Shown piece after piece: positions 12,200 through 25,550 of a stretch of DNA of 64,000 nt. Location of the stretch: positions 37,555,828 to 37,619,827 of the forward strand of contig NC_079876.1 in assembly GCF_029227915.1 (NCBI RefSeq), given 5' to 3'. Positions within the stretch are counted from its first letter, which is position 1, and each line of letters opens with the position of its first letter. A model generated the notes under the pieces. The model was not told where the DNA came from. It was given only the letters and a program-made list of their open reading frames with translations, and did not search any database. The translations under genes were made by a program, and so were the position numbers. The DNA comes from Hydractinia symbiolongicarpus (taxonomy: Eukaryota > Cnidaria > Hydrozoa > Anthoathecata > Hydractiniidae).

Positions 12200-15100
12200 T
12201 GATTGCCGGAACTCAGCGATTACACTGGGCGCTGTGGTAGCGCTTTATTTAAGAATTTAGATGAATAAGTCATTCTTCACTGTGGGACCAATCCTATCCG
12301 TTATCGCGCACTGAAGAAATAGCGACAGTTTCAAAAACTACATTTTATTGTCTTTCTAACAGCGTCAGTCCGCTTGAGTTACAACGGTTGGGTCACATAT
12401 TCGTACTAACATGTATTTAGCGATATTTTTTTTGATATTACTAGGTTGCATCGCTTTTAACAATGAAACGATTGACTGTGGGACTTAATTGAACAAACTT
12501 TGGACTGTGACCTGATAAATGTGATAAATGAGAAAATTGGACTCCAAGAAATAACATTCCTCTTAATTTGACGGGATTGCCGGAACTTAGCGATTACACT
12601 GGGCGCTGTGGTACCGCTTTATTTAAAAATTTAGATAAATAAGTCATTCTTTACTGTGGGACCAAGCCTATCCGTTATCGCGCGCTGAAGAAAGAGCGAC
12701 AGTTTTAAAAACTACATTTTATTGTCTTTCTAACAGTGTCAGTCTGTTTGAGTTACAACGTTTGGGTCACATATTCGTACCAACATGTATTTAGCGATAT
12801 TTTTTTGATATTACTAGGTTGCATCGCTCTTAACAATGAAACGATTGACTGTGGGACTTAATTGAACAAACTTTGGACTGTGACCTAATAAATATGATAA
12901 ATGAGAAAATTGGACTCCAAGAAATAACATTCTTCTCAATTTGACATGATTGCCGGAACTCAGCGATTACACAGGGCGCTGTGGTAGCGCTTTATTTAAG
13001 AATTTAGATAAATAAGTCATTCTTTACTGTGGGACCAATCCTATCCGTTATCGCGCACTGAAGAAATAGCGACAGTTTCAAAAACTACATTTTATTGTCT
13101 TTCTAACAGTGTCAGTCCGTTTGAGTTACAACGGTTGGGTCACATATTCGTACTAACATGTATTTAGCGATATTTTTTTGATATTACTCGGTTGCATCGC
13201 TTTTAACAATGAAATGATTGCCTGTGGGACTTAATTGAACTAACTTTGGACTGTGACCTGATAAATGTGATAAATGAGACAATTGGACTCCAAGAAATAA
13301 CATTCTTTCTAATTTGACGGGATTTCCGGAACTCAGCGATTACACTGGGCGCTGTGGTAGCGCTTTATTTCAAAATTTAGATAAATAAGTCATTCTTTAC
13401 TGTGGGACCAATCCTAGCCGCTAGTGCGCGCTTAAGAAATATCGACAGTTTCAAAAACTAAATTTCATTGACTTTCTAACGGTGTCAGTCCGTTTGAGTT
13501 ACAACGCTTGGGTCACACATTCGTACCAACATGTATTTAGCAATATTTTTTTTGATATTACTAAGTTGCATCGCTTTTAACAATGAAACGAATGACTGTG
13601 GGACTTAATTGAACTGATTATGCACTGTGACCTTATAAATGTTAAAGTGAGACAATTGGACTCCAAGATATAACATTCTTCCTAATTTGACATGATTGCC
13701 GAAACTCAGCGATTACACTGGGCCCTGTGGTAGCGCTTCAATTAAAAATTAAGATAAATAAGTCATTCTTTACTGTGGGACCAATCTTAGCCGTTATCGC
13801 GCGCTGAAGAAATATCGACAGTTTCAAAGACAAAATTTCATTGACTTTAATGGTGTCAGTCCGTTTGAGTTACAACGATTGGGTCACATATTCGTACCAA
13901 CATGTATTTAGCGATGTTTCTTTGATATTACTAGGTTGCATCGCTCTTAACAATGAAACGATTGACTGTGGGACTTAATTGAACGAACTTTGGACTGTGA
14001 CCTAATAAATGTGATAAATGAGAAAATTGGACTCCAAGAAATAACATTCTTCTCAATTTGACATGATTGCCGGAACTCAGCGATTACACTGGGCGCTGTG
14101 GTAGCGCTTTATTTAAGAATTGAGATGAATAAGTCATTCTTTACTGTGGGACCAATCCTATCCGTAATCGCGCACTGAAGAAATAGCGACAGTTTCACAA
14201 ACTACATTTTATTGTCTTTCTAACAGCGTCAGTCCGCTTGAGTTACAACGGTTGGGTCACATATTCGTACTAACATGTATTTAGCGATATTTTTTTTGAT
14301 ATTACTAGGTTGCATCGCTTTTGACAATGAAATGATTGACTGTGGGACTTAATTGAACTAACTTTGGACTGTGACCTGATAAATGCGATAAATGAGACAA
14401 TTGGACTCCAAGAAATAACATTCTTTTTAATTTGACGGGATTTCCGGAACTCAGCGATTACACTGGGCGCTGTGGTACCGCTTTATTTAAAAATTTAGAT
14501 AAATAAGTCATTCTTTACTGTGGGACCAATCTTAGCCGTTATCGCGCGCTGAAGAAATATCGACAGTTTCAAAAACAAAATTTCATTGACTTTCTAATGG
14601 TGTCAGTCCGTTTGAGTTACAACGATTGGGTCACATATTCGTACCAACATGTATTTAGCGATGTTTTTTTGATATTACTAGGTTGCATCGCTCTTAACAA
14701 TGAAACGATTGACTGTGGGACTTAATTGAACGAACTTTGGACTGTGACCTAATAAATGTGATAAATGAGAAAATTGGACTCCAAGAAATAACATTCTTCT
14801 CAATTTGCCATGATTGCCGGAACTCAGCGATTACACTGGGCCCTGTGGTAGCGCTTCAATTAAAAATTAAGATAAAAAAGTCATTTTTTACTGTGGGACC
14901 AATCTTAGCCGTTACCGCGCGCTGAAGAAATATTGACAGTTTCAAAAACAAAATTTCATCGACTTTCTAACGGTGTCAGTCTGTTTGAGTTACAACGATT
15001 GGGTCACATATTCGTACCAAAATGTATTTAGCGATATTTTTTTGATATTACTAGGTTGCATCGCTCTTAACAGTGAAACGATTGACTGTGGGACTTAATT

Positions 15101-15294
15101 GAAAAAACTTTGGACTGTGACCTAATAAATGTTATAAATGAGAAAATTGGACTCCAAGAAATAACATTCTTCTTAATTTGACGGGATTGCCGGAACTTAG
15201 CGATTACACGGGGCGCTGTGGTAGCGCGTCATTTAAAAATTTATATAAATAAGTCATTCTTTATTGTGGGACCAATCCTAGCCGTTATCGCGCG
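12200..15294 (+). repeat. Type I-rich monomer run
   Basis: About eight monomers, mostly type I. A GCCGCTAGTGCGCGC monomer near 13415 is related to those near 369, 3351, 4099, 18260 and 20120. One monomer near 13845 has lost a few bases (GACTTTAATGG instead of GACTTTCTAATGG). Only satellite is visible. Confidence 0.85.
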
Positions 15295-16515
15295 CTGAAG
15301 AATTATCGACTGTTTCAAAAACTACATTTCATTGACATTCTAACGGTGACAGTCCGTTTGAGTTACAACGGTTGGGTCACCTATTCGTACCAACATGTGT
15401 TTAGCGATATTTTTCTGATATTACTAGGTTGCATCGCTTTTAAAAATGAAATGATTGACTGTGGGACTTAATTGAACTAACTTTGGACTGTGACCTGATA
15501 AATGCGATAAATGAGACAATTGGACTCCAAGAAATAACATTCTTTTTAATTTGACGGGTTTTCCGGAACTCAGCGATTACACTGGGCGCTGTGGTACCGC
15601 TTTATTTAAAAATTTAGATAAATAAGTCATTCTTTACTGTGGGACCAATCCTAGCCGTTATTGCGCGCTGAAGAAATATCGACAGTTTCAAAAACTAAAT
15701 TTTATTGACTTTCTAACGGTGTCGGTCCGTTTGAGTTACAACGGTTGGGTCACACATTCGTACCAACATGTATTTAGCGATATTTTTTTTGATATTACTA
15801 AGTTGCATCGCTTTTAACAATGAAACGAATGACTGTGGGACTTAATGTAACTAATTATGGACTGTGACCTTATAAATGTTAAAGTGAGACAATTGGACTC
15901 CAAGAAATAACATTCTTCCTAATTTGACATGATTGCCGAAACTCAGCGATTACACTGGGCCCTGTGGTAGCGCTTCAATTAAAAATTAAGATAAAAAAGT
16001 CATTCTTTACTGTGGGACCAATCTTAGCCGTTATCGCGCGCTGAAGAAATATCGACAGTTTCAAAAACAAAATTTCATTGACTTTCTAATGGTGTCAGTC
16101 CGTTTGAGTTACAACGATTGGGTCACATATTCGTACCAACATGTATTTAGCGATGTTTTTTTGATATTACTAGGTTGCATCGCTCTTAACAATGAAACGA
16201 TTGACTGTGGGACTTAATTGAACGAACTTTGGACTGTGACCTAATAAATGTGATAAATGAGAAAATTGGACTCCAAGAAATAACATTCTTCTCAATTTGC
16301 CATGATTGCCGGAACTCAGCGATTACACTGGGCACTGTGGTAGCGCTTTATTTAAAAATTAAGATAAAAAAGTCATTCTTTACTGTGGGACCAATCTTAG
16401 CCGTTATCGCGCGCTGTAGAATTAGCGACAGTTTTAAAAACTACATTTCATTTGCTTTCTAACAGTATCAATCCGTTTGAGTTGCAAACGGTTGAGTCAC
16501 ATATTCGTACCAACA
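15295..16515 (+). repeat. Distant copy of the 5.2-6.45 kb run
   Basis: Matches 5231-6450 at about 10,064 bp. GACATTCTAACGG is at 15333 and GCCATGATTGCCGG near 16300. It shows that segments of several monomers are shared across at least 10 kb of the array. Confidence 0.75.
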
Positions 16516-17664
16516 TGTTTTCGTGCTATTTTCCGGTATTACTAGGTTGTATGGCTTTTACCAGTGAAACGATTGACTGTGGGACTTAATTGAACTGACT
16601 ATGGACTGTGACTTTAAAAATGTTATAAGTGAGACAAGCGGACTCTAAGAAATAACATTCTTTTTAATTTGACATGATTGCCGGAACTCAGCGATTACAC
16701 TGGGCGCTGTGGTAGCGCTTCATTTAAGAATTTAGATAAATAAGTCATTCTTCACTGTGGGACCAAGCCTAGCCGTTATCGCGCGCTGAAGAAATAGCGA
16801 CAGTTTCAAAAAATAAATTTCATTGACTTTCTAAGAATATCAAACCGTTTGAGTTACAACGGTTGAGTCACATATTCGTACCAACATGTATTTCGTCATA
16901 TTTTTTCCGGTACTACTAGGTTGTAAGGATTTTAACAGTGAAACGATTGACTGTGGGACTTAATTGAACTGATTATGGACTGTGACGTTATAAATGTTAA
17001 AGTGAGACAATTGGAATCCAAGAAATAACATTCTTCCTAATTTGACATGATTGCCGAAACTTAGCGATTACACTGGGCGCTGTGGTAGCGCTTCAATTAA
17101 AAATTAAGATAAAAAAGTCATTCTTTACTGTGGGACCAATCTTAGCCGTTATCGCGCGCTGAAGAATTAGCGACAGTTTCAAAAACTACATTTCATTTGC
17201 TTTCTAACAGTATCAATACGTTTGAGTTGCAACGGTTGAGTCACATATTCGTACCAACATGTATTCGTGCTATTTTCCGGTATTACTAGGTTGTATGGCT
17301 TTTACCAGTGAAACGATTGACTGTGGGACTTAATTGAACTGACTACGGACTGTGACCTTAAAAATGTTTTAAGTGAGACAAGCGGATTCCAAGAAATATC
17401 ATTCTTTTTAATTTGACATGATTTCCGGAACTCAGCGATTACACTGGGCGCTGTGGTAGCGCTTCATTTAAGAATTTAGATAAGTAAGTCATTCTTAACT
17501 GTGGGACCAATCCTAGCCGTTATCCCGCGCTGAAGAAATAGCGACAGTTTCAAAAACTACATTCAATTGACTTTCTAAGAATATCAATCCGTTTGAGTTA
17601 CAACGGTTGAGTCGCATATTCGTACCAACATGTATTTCGTGATATTTTTCCGGTAATACTATGT
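16516..17664 (+). repeat. Type II-rich monomer run
   Basis: Monomers with TCGTGCTATTTTCCGG, TATGGCTTTTACCAG and GAGACAAGCGGA words, related to 7940-8150 and 11290-11500. Only satellite is visible. Confidence 0.83.
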
Positions 17665-20600
17665 TGTATGGCTTTTAACAGTGAAACGATTGACTGTGGG
17701 ACTTAATTGAACTGATTATGGACTGTGACCTTATAAATGTTAAAGTGAGACAATTGGACTCCAAGAAATAACATTCTTCCTAATTTGACATGATTGCCGA
17801 AACTCAGCGATTACGCTGGGCGCTGTGGCAGCGCTTCAACTAAAAATTAAGATGAAAAAGTCATTCTTTACTGTGGGACCAATCTTAGCCGTTATCGCGC
17901 GCTGAAGAATTAGCGACAGTTTCAAAATTTACATTTCATTGACTTTTTAACGGTGTCAGTCCTTTTGAGCTACAACGGTTGGGTCACCTATTCGTACCAA
18001 CATGTGTTTAGTGATATTTTTCTGATATTACTAGGTTGCATTGCTTTTAACAATGAAATGATTGACTGTGGGATTTAATTGAACTAACTTTTGACTGTGA
18101 CCTGATAAATGTGATAAATGAGACAATTGGACTCCAAGAAATAACATTCTTTCTAATTTGACGGGATTTCCGGAACTCAGCGATTACACTGGGCGCTGTG
18201 GTAGCGCTTTATTTCAAAATTTAGATAAATAAGTCATTCTTTACTGTGGGACTAATCCTAGCCGCTAGTGCGCGCTGAAGAAATATCGACAGTTTCAAAA
18301 ACTAAATTTCATTGACTTTCTTACGGTGTCAGTCCGTTTGAGTTACAACGCTTGGGTCACACATTCGTACCAACATGTATTTGGCGATATTTTTTTGATA
18401 TTACTAAGTTGCATCGCTTTTAACAATGAAACGAATGACTGTGGGACTTAATTGAACTGATTATGTACTGTGACCTTATAAAAGTTAAAGTGAGACAATT
18501 GGACTCCAAGATATAACATTCTTCCTAATTTGACATGATTGCCGAAACTCAGCGATTACACTGGGCCCTGTGGTAGCGCTTGAATATAAAATTAAGATAA
18601 AAAGTCATTCTTTACTGTGGGACAAATCTTAGCCGTTACCGCGCGCTGGAGAAATATCGACAGTTTCAAAAACAAAATTTCATTGACTTTCTAACGGTGT
18701 CAGTCCGTTTGAGTTACAAGGATTGGGTCACATATTCGTACCAAAATGTATTTAGCGATATTTTTTTGATATTAATAGGTTGCATCGCTCTTAACAATGA
18801 AACGATTGACTGTGGGACTTAATTAAACAAACTTTGGACTGTGACCTAATAAATGTGATAAATGAGAAAATTGGACTCCAAGAAATAACATTCTTCTTAA
18901 TTTGACGGGATTGCCGGAACTTAGCGATTACACGGGGCGCTGTGGTAGCGCGTCATTTAAAAATTTAGATAAATAAGTCATTCTTTACTGTGGGACCAAT
19001 CCTAGCAATTATTGCGCGCTGAAGAAATATCGACAGTTTCAAAAACTAAATTTTATTGACTTTCTAACGGTGTCAGTCCTTTTGAGTTACAACGGTTGGG
19101 TCACACATTCGTACCAACATGTATTTAGCGATATTTTCTTTGATATTACTAGGTTGTATGGCTTTTAACAGTGAAACGATTGACTGTGGGACTTAATTGA
19201 ACTGATTATGGACTGTTACCTTATAAATGTTAAAGTGAGACAATTGGACTCCAAGAAATAACATTCTTCCTAATTTGACATGATTGCCGAAACTCAGCGA
19301 TTACGCTGGGCGCTGTGGCAGCGCTTCAACTAAAAATTAAGATAAAAAAGTCATTCTTTACTGTGGGACCAATCTTAGCCGTTATCGCGCGCTGAAGAAT
19401 TAGCGACAGTTTCAAAATCTACATTTCATTGACTTTTTAACGGTGTTAGTCCTTTTGAGCTACAACGGTTGGGTCACCTATTCGTACCATCATGTGTTTA
19501 GCGATATTTTTCTGATACTACAAGGTTGCAACGCTTTTAACAATGAAATGATGGACTGTGGGACTTTATTGAACTACCTTTGGACTGTGACCTGATAAAT
19601 GTGATAAATGAGACAATTGGACTCCAAGAAATAACATTCTTCTTAATTTGACGGGATTGCCGGAGCTCAGCGTTTAAACGGGGCGCTGTGGTAGCGCTTC
19701 ATTTAAAAATTTAGATAAATAAGTCATTCTTTACTGTGGGACCAATCCTAGCCGTTATCGCGCACTGAAGAATTATCGACAGTTTCAAAAACTACATTTC
19801 ATTGACTTTCTAACGGTGTCAGTCCGTTTGAGTTCCAACGGTTGGGTCACCCATTCGTACCAACATGTGTTTAGCGATATTTTTCTGATATTACTAGGTT
19901 GCATTGCTTTTAACAATGAAATTATTGACTGTGGGATTTAATTGAACTAACTTTGGACTGTGACCTGATAAATGTGATAAATGAGACAATTGGACTCCAA
20001 GAAATAACCTTCTTTCTAATTTGACGGGATTTCCGGAACTCAGCGATTACACTGGGCGCTGTGGTAGCGCTTTATTTCAAAATTTAGATAAATAAGTCAT
20101 TCTTTACTGTGGGACCAATCCTAGCCGCTAGTACGCGCTGAAGAAATATCGACAGTTTCAAAAACTAAATTTCATTGACTTTCTAACGGAGTCAGTCCGT
20201 TTGAGTTAAAACGCTTGGGTCACACATTCGTACCAACATGTATTTAGCGATATTTTTTTGATATTACTAAGTTGCATCGCTTTTAACAATGAAACGAATG
20301 ACTGTGTGACTTAATTGAACTGATTATGTACTGTGACCTTATAAATGTTAAAGTGAGACAATTGGACTCCAAGATATAACATTCTTTCTAATTTGACATG
20401 ATTGCCGAAACTCAGCGATTACACTGGGCCCTGTGGTAGCGCTTCAATATAAAATTAAGATAAAAAAGTAATTCTTTACTGTGGGACCAATCTTAGCCGT
20501 TACCGCGCGCTGAAGAAATATCGACAGTTTCAAAAACAAAATTTCATTGACTTTCTAACGGTGTCAGTCCGTTTGAGTTACAACGATTGGGTCACATATT

Positions 20601-20880
20601 CGTACCAAAATGTATTTAGCGATATTTTTTTGATATTACTAGGTTGCATCGCTCTTAACAATGAAACGATTGACTGTGGGACTTAATTGAACAAACTTTG
20701 GACTGTGACCTAATAAATGTGATAAATGAGAAAATTGGACTCCAAGAAATAACATTCTTTTCAATTTGACATGATTGCCGGAACTCAGCGATTACACAGG
20801 GCGCTGTGGTAGCGCTTTATTTAAGAATTTAGTTAAATAAGTCATTCTTTACTGTGGGACCAATCCTAGCCGTTATCGCG
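17665..20880 (+). repeat. Overlapping 4- and 5-monomer duplications
   Basis: About 17665-18020 matches 19155-19510 at 1,490 bp (GATTACGCTGGGCGCTG at 17808 and 19298). About 18020-18900 matches 19885-20800 at 1,863 bp (GCATTGCTTT at 18038 and 19901). One additional monomer (about 19510-19880) between the matching segments changes the offset from four to five monomers, showing an unequal-exchange or insertion step. Confidence 0.75.
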
Positions 20881-21124
20881 CGCTGAAAAGATAGCGACAG
20901 TTTAAAAAACTACATTTCATTGACTTTCTAACGGTGTCAGTCTGTTTGAGTTACAACGGTTGGGTCACCTATTCGTGCCAACATGTATTTAGCGATATTT
21001 TTCTCATATTATTAGGTTGCATTGCTTTTAACAGTGAAAAGATTGACTGTGGCACATAATTGAACTGATTTTGGACTGTGACCTTAAAAAATGTTAAAGG
21101 GGAGACAATTGGACTCCAAGAAAT

Positions 21125-23209
21125 AACATTCTTTTTAATTTGACATGATTGCCGGAATTCAGCGATTACACCGTGCGCTGTGGTAGCGCTTCATTTAAAA
21201 ATTTAGATAAATAAGTCATTCTTTACTGTGGGACCAATCCTAGCCGTTATCACGCTCTGAAGAAATATCGACAGTTTCAAAAACAAAATTTCATTGACTT
21301 TCTAAGAGTATCAATCCGTTTGAGTTACAACGGTTGCGTCACATATTGGTACCAACATGTATTTCGTGATATTTTTCCGGTACTACTAGCTGGTATGGCT
21401 TTTAACAGTGAAACGATTGATTGTGGGACTTAATTGAACAAACTTTGGACTGTGACCTAATAAATGTGATAAATGAGAAAATAGGACTCCAAGAAATAAC
21501 ATTCTTCCTAATTTGACATGATTGTCGAAACTCAGCAATTACACTGGGCGCTGTGGTAGCGCTTCAATTAAAAATTAAGATAAAAAAGTCATTCTTTACT
21601 GTGGGACCAATCTTAGCCGATATCGCGCGCTGAAGAATTAGAGACAGTTTCAAAAACTACATTTCATTGACTTTTTAACGGTGTCAGTCCGTTTGAGTTA
21701 CAACGGTTGGGTCACCTATTCGTACCAACATGTGTTTAGCGATATTTTTCTAATATTACTAGGTTGCATCGCTCTTAACAATGAAACGATTGCCTGTGGG
21801 ACTTAATTGAACAAACTTTGGACTGTGACCTAATAAATGTGATAAATGAGAAAATTGGACTCCAAGAAATAACATTCTTCTCAATTTGACATGATTGCCG
21901 GAACTCAGCGATTGCACTGGGCGCTGTGCTAGCGCTTTATTTAAGAATTTAGATAAATAAGTCATTCTTTACTGTGAGACCAATCCTATCCGTTATCGCG
22001 CGCTGAAGAAATAGCGACAGTTTCAAAAACTACATTTTATTGTCTTTCTAACAGTGTCAGTCCGTTTGAGTTACAACGGTTGGGTCACATATTCGTACTA
22101 ACATGTATTTAGCGATATTTTTTTGATATTACTAGGTTGCATCGCTCTTAACAATGAAACGATTAACTGTGGGACTTAATTGAACTGATTATAGACTGTA
22201 ACCTTGAAAATGTTATAAGTGAGACAAGCGGACTCAAAGAAATAACATTCTTTTTAATTTGACATGATTGCCGGAATTCAGCGATTACACCGTGCGCTGT
22301 GGTAGCGCTTCATTTAAAAATTTAGATAAATAAGTCATTCTTTACTGTTGGACTAATCCTAGCCGTTATCACGCTCTGAAGAAATATCGACAGTTTCAAA
22401 AACAAAATTTCATTGACTTTCTAAGAGTATCAATCCGTTTGAGTTACAACGGTTGCGTCACATATTGGTACCAACATGTATTTCGTGATATTTTCCGGTA
22501 CTACTAGCTGGTATGGCTTTTAACAGTGAAACGATTGATTGTGGGACTTAATTGAACAAACTTTGGACTGTGACCTAATAAATGTGATAAATGAGAAAAT
22601 AGGACTCCAAGAAATAACATTCTTCCTAATTTGACATGATTGCCGAAACTCAGCAATTACACTGGGTGCTGTGGTAGCGTTTCAATTAAAAATTAAGATA
22701 AAAAAGTCATTCTTTACTGTGGGACCAATCTTAGCCGTTATCGCGCGCTGAAGAATTAGAGACAGTTTCAAAAACTACATTTCATTGACTTTTTAACGGT
22801 GTCAGTCCGTTTAAGTTACAACGGTTGGGTCACCTATTCGTATCAACATGTGTTTAGCGATATTTTTCTAATATTACTAGGTTGCATCGCTCTTAACAAT
22901 GAAACGATTGACTGTGGGACTTAATTGAACGAACTTTGGACTGTGACCTAATAAATGTGATAAATGAGAAAATTGGACTCCAAGAAATAACATTCTTCTC
23001 AATTTGACATGATTGCCGGAACTCAGCGATTACACTGGCGCTGTGGTAGCGCTTCATTTAAGAATTTAGATAAATCAGTCATTCTTTACTGTGGGACCAA
23101 GCCTATCCGTTATCGCGCGCTGAAGAAAGAGCGACAGTTTCAAAAACTACATTTTATTGTCTTTCTAACAGTGTCAGTCCGTTTGAGTTACAACGGTTGG
23201 GTCACATAT
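21125..23209 (+). repeat. Trimer duplication, period 1,119 bp
   Basis: The CCGGAATTC variant at 21152 recurs at 22271. GGTACCAACATGTATTTCG, CTAGCTGGTATGG and TTTTTCTAATATTACT follow in the same order in both. One T is missing from the T-tract of the second copy near 22490. The two copies span about 21125-22090 and 22244-23209. Confidence 0.8.
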
Positions 23210-25550
23210 TCGTACTAATATGTATTTAGCGATATTTTTTTTGATATTACTAGGTTGCATCGCTTTTAACAATGAAACGATTGACTGTGGGACTTAATTG
23301 AACAAACTTTGGACTATAACTTAATAAATAAGGTAAATGAGAAAATTGGACTCCAAGAAATAAAATTCTTCTCAATTTGACATGATTGCCGAAACTCAGC
23401 GATTACACTGAGCGCTGTGGTAGCGCTTCATTTAAGAACTTAGATAATTAAGTCATTCTTTACTGTGGGACCAATCGTAGCCGTTAGCGCACGCTGAAGT
23501 AATACAGACAGTTTCAAATACTACATTTTACTGGCTTTCTAACGGTGTCAGTCCGTTTGAGTTTCAACAGTTGGGTCACATATTCGTACCAACATGTATT
23601 TAGCGATATTTATCTGATATTACTAGGTTGCATCGCTTTTAACAGTGAAACGATTGACTGTGGGACTTAATTGAACTAACTTTGGACTGTGAACTGATAA
23701 ATGTGATAAATGAAAAAGATTGGACTCCAAGAAATAACATTCTTCTTAATTTGACATGATTCCCGGAACTCAGCGGTTAACTGGGCGCTGTGGTAGCGCT
23801 TCATTTAAAAATTTAAATTAATAAGCCATTTTTTACTGTGGGTCCAATCCTAGCCGTTATCACGCGCTGAAGAGATAGCGACAGTTTAAAAAACTACATT
23901 TCATTGACTTTCTAACGGTGTCAGTCTGTTTGAGTTACAACGGTTGGGTCACCTATTCGTGCCAACATGTATTTAGCGATATTTTTCTCATATTATTAGG
24001 TTGCATTGCTTTTAACAGTGAAAAGATTGACTGTGGGACTTAATTGAACAAACTTTGGACTGTGACCTAATAAATGTGATAAATGAGAAAATTGGACTCC
24101 AAGAAATAACATTCTTCTCAATTTGACATGATTGCCGCAACTCAGCGATTACACTGGCGCTGTGGTAGCGCTTCATTTAAGAATTTAGATAAATCAGTCA
24201 TTCTTTTCTGTAGGACCAAGCCTATCCGTTATCGCGCGCTGAAGAAAGAGAGACAGTTTCAAAAACTACATCTTATTGTCTTTCTGACAGTGTCAGTCCG
24301 TTTGAGTTACAACGGTTGGGTCACATATTCGTACCAACATGTATTTAGCGATATTTTTTTGATATCACTAGGTTGCATCGCTCTTAACAATGAAACCATT
24401 GACTGTGGGACTTAATTGAACAAACTTTGGACTGTGACCTAATAAATATGATAAATGAGAAAATTGGACTCCAAGAAATAACATTCTTCTCAATTTGACA
24501 TGATTGCCGGAACTCAGCGATTACACTGGGCGCTGTGGTAGCGCTTCATTTAAGAATTTAGATAAATAATTTATTCTTTACTGTGGGACCAATCCTATCC
24601 GTTATCGCGCGCTGAAGAAATAGCGACAGTTTCAAAAACTACATTTTATTGTCTTTCTAACAGTGTCAGTCCGTTTGCGTTACAACGGTTGGGTCACATA
24701 TTCGTACTAATATGTATTTAGCGATATTTTTTTTGATATTACTAGGTTGCATCGCTTTTAACAATGAAACGATTGACTGTGGGACTTAATTGAACAAACT
24801 TTGGACTATAACTTAATAAATGTGGTAAATGAGAAAATTGGACTCCAAGAAATAAAATTCTTCTCAATTTGACATGATTGCCGAAACTCAGCGATTACAC
24901 TGAGCGCTGTGGTAGCGCTTCATTTAAGAACTTAGATAATTAAGTCATTCTTTACTGTGGGACCAATCGTAGCCGTTAGCGCACGCTGAAGTAATACAGA
25001 CAGTTTCAAATACTACATTTCACTGGCTTTCTAACGGTGTCAGTCCGTTTGAGTTTCAACAGTTGGGTCACATATTCGTACCAACATGTATTTAGCGATA
25101 TTTATCTGATATTACTAGGTTGCATCGCTTTTAACAGTGAAACGATTGACTGTGGGACTTAATTGAACTAACTTTGGACTGTGAACTGATAAATGTGATA
25201 AATGAAAAAGATTGGACTCCAAGAAATAACATTCTTCTTAATTTGACATGATTCCCGGAACTCAGCGGTTACACTGGGCGCTGTGGTAGCGCTTCATTTA
25301 AAAATTTAAATTAATAAGCCATTTTTTACTGTGAGTCCAATCCTAGCCGTTATCGCGCGCTGAAGAGATAGCGACAGTTTAAAAAACTACATTTCATTGA
25401 CTTTCTTACGGTGTCAGTCTGTTTGAGTTACAACGGTTGGGTCACCTATTCGTGCCAACATGTATTTAGCGATATTTTTCTCATATTATTAGGTTGCATT
25501 GCTTTTAACAGTGAAAAGATTGACTGTGGCACATAATTGAACTGATTTTG
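23210..25550 (+). repeat. 4-monomer duplication, period 1,492 bp
   Basis: GGACTATAACTTAATAAAT at 23311 recurs at 24803. AAGTAATACAGACAG (near 23497 and 24989), CAACAGTTGGGTC and GAAAAAGATTGGACTCC recur with it. A second, shorter match at 1,119 bp links 23009-23218 with 24128-24337. Confidence 0.8.

Noticed and set aside
21759-21965. Minus-strand frames at 21759-21965 and 25788-25988
   Set aside because: Both are antisense readings of the same monomer, in sequences related by the 4.1-kb period. They show no coding features.
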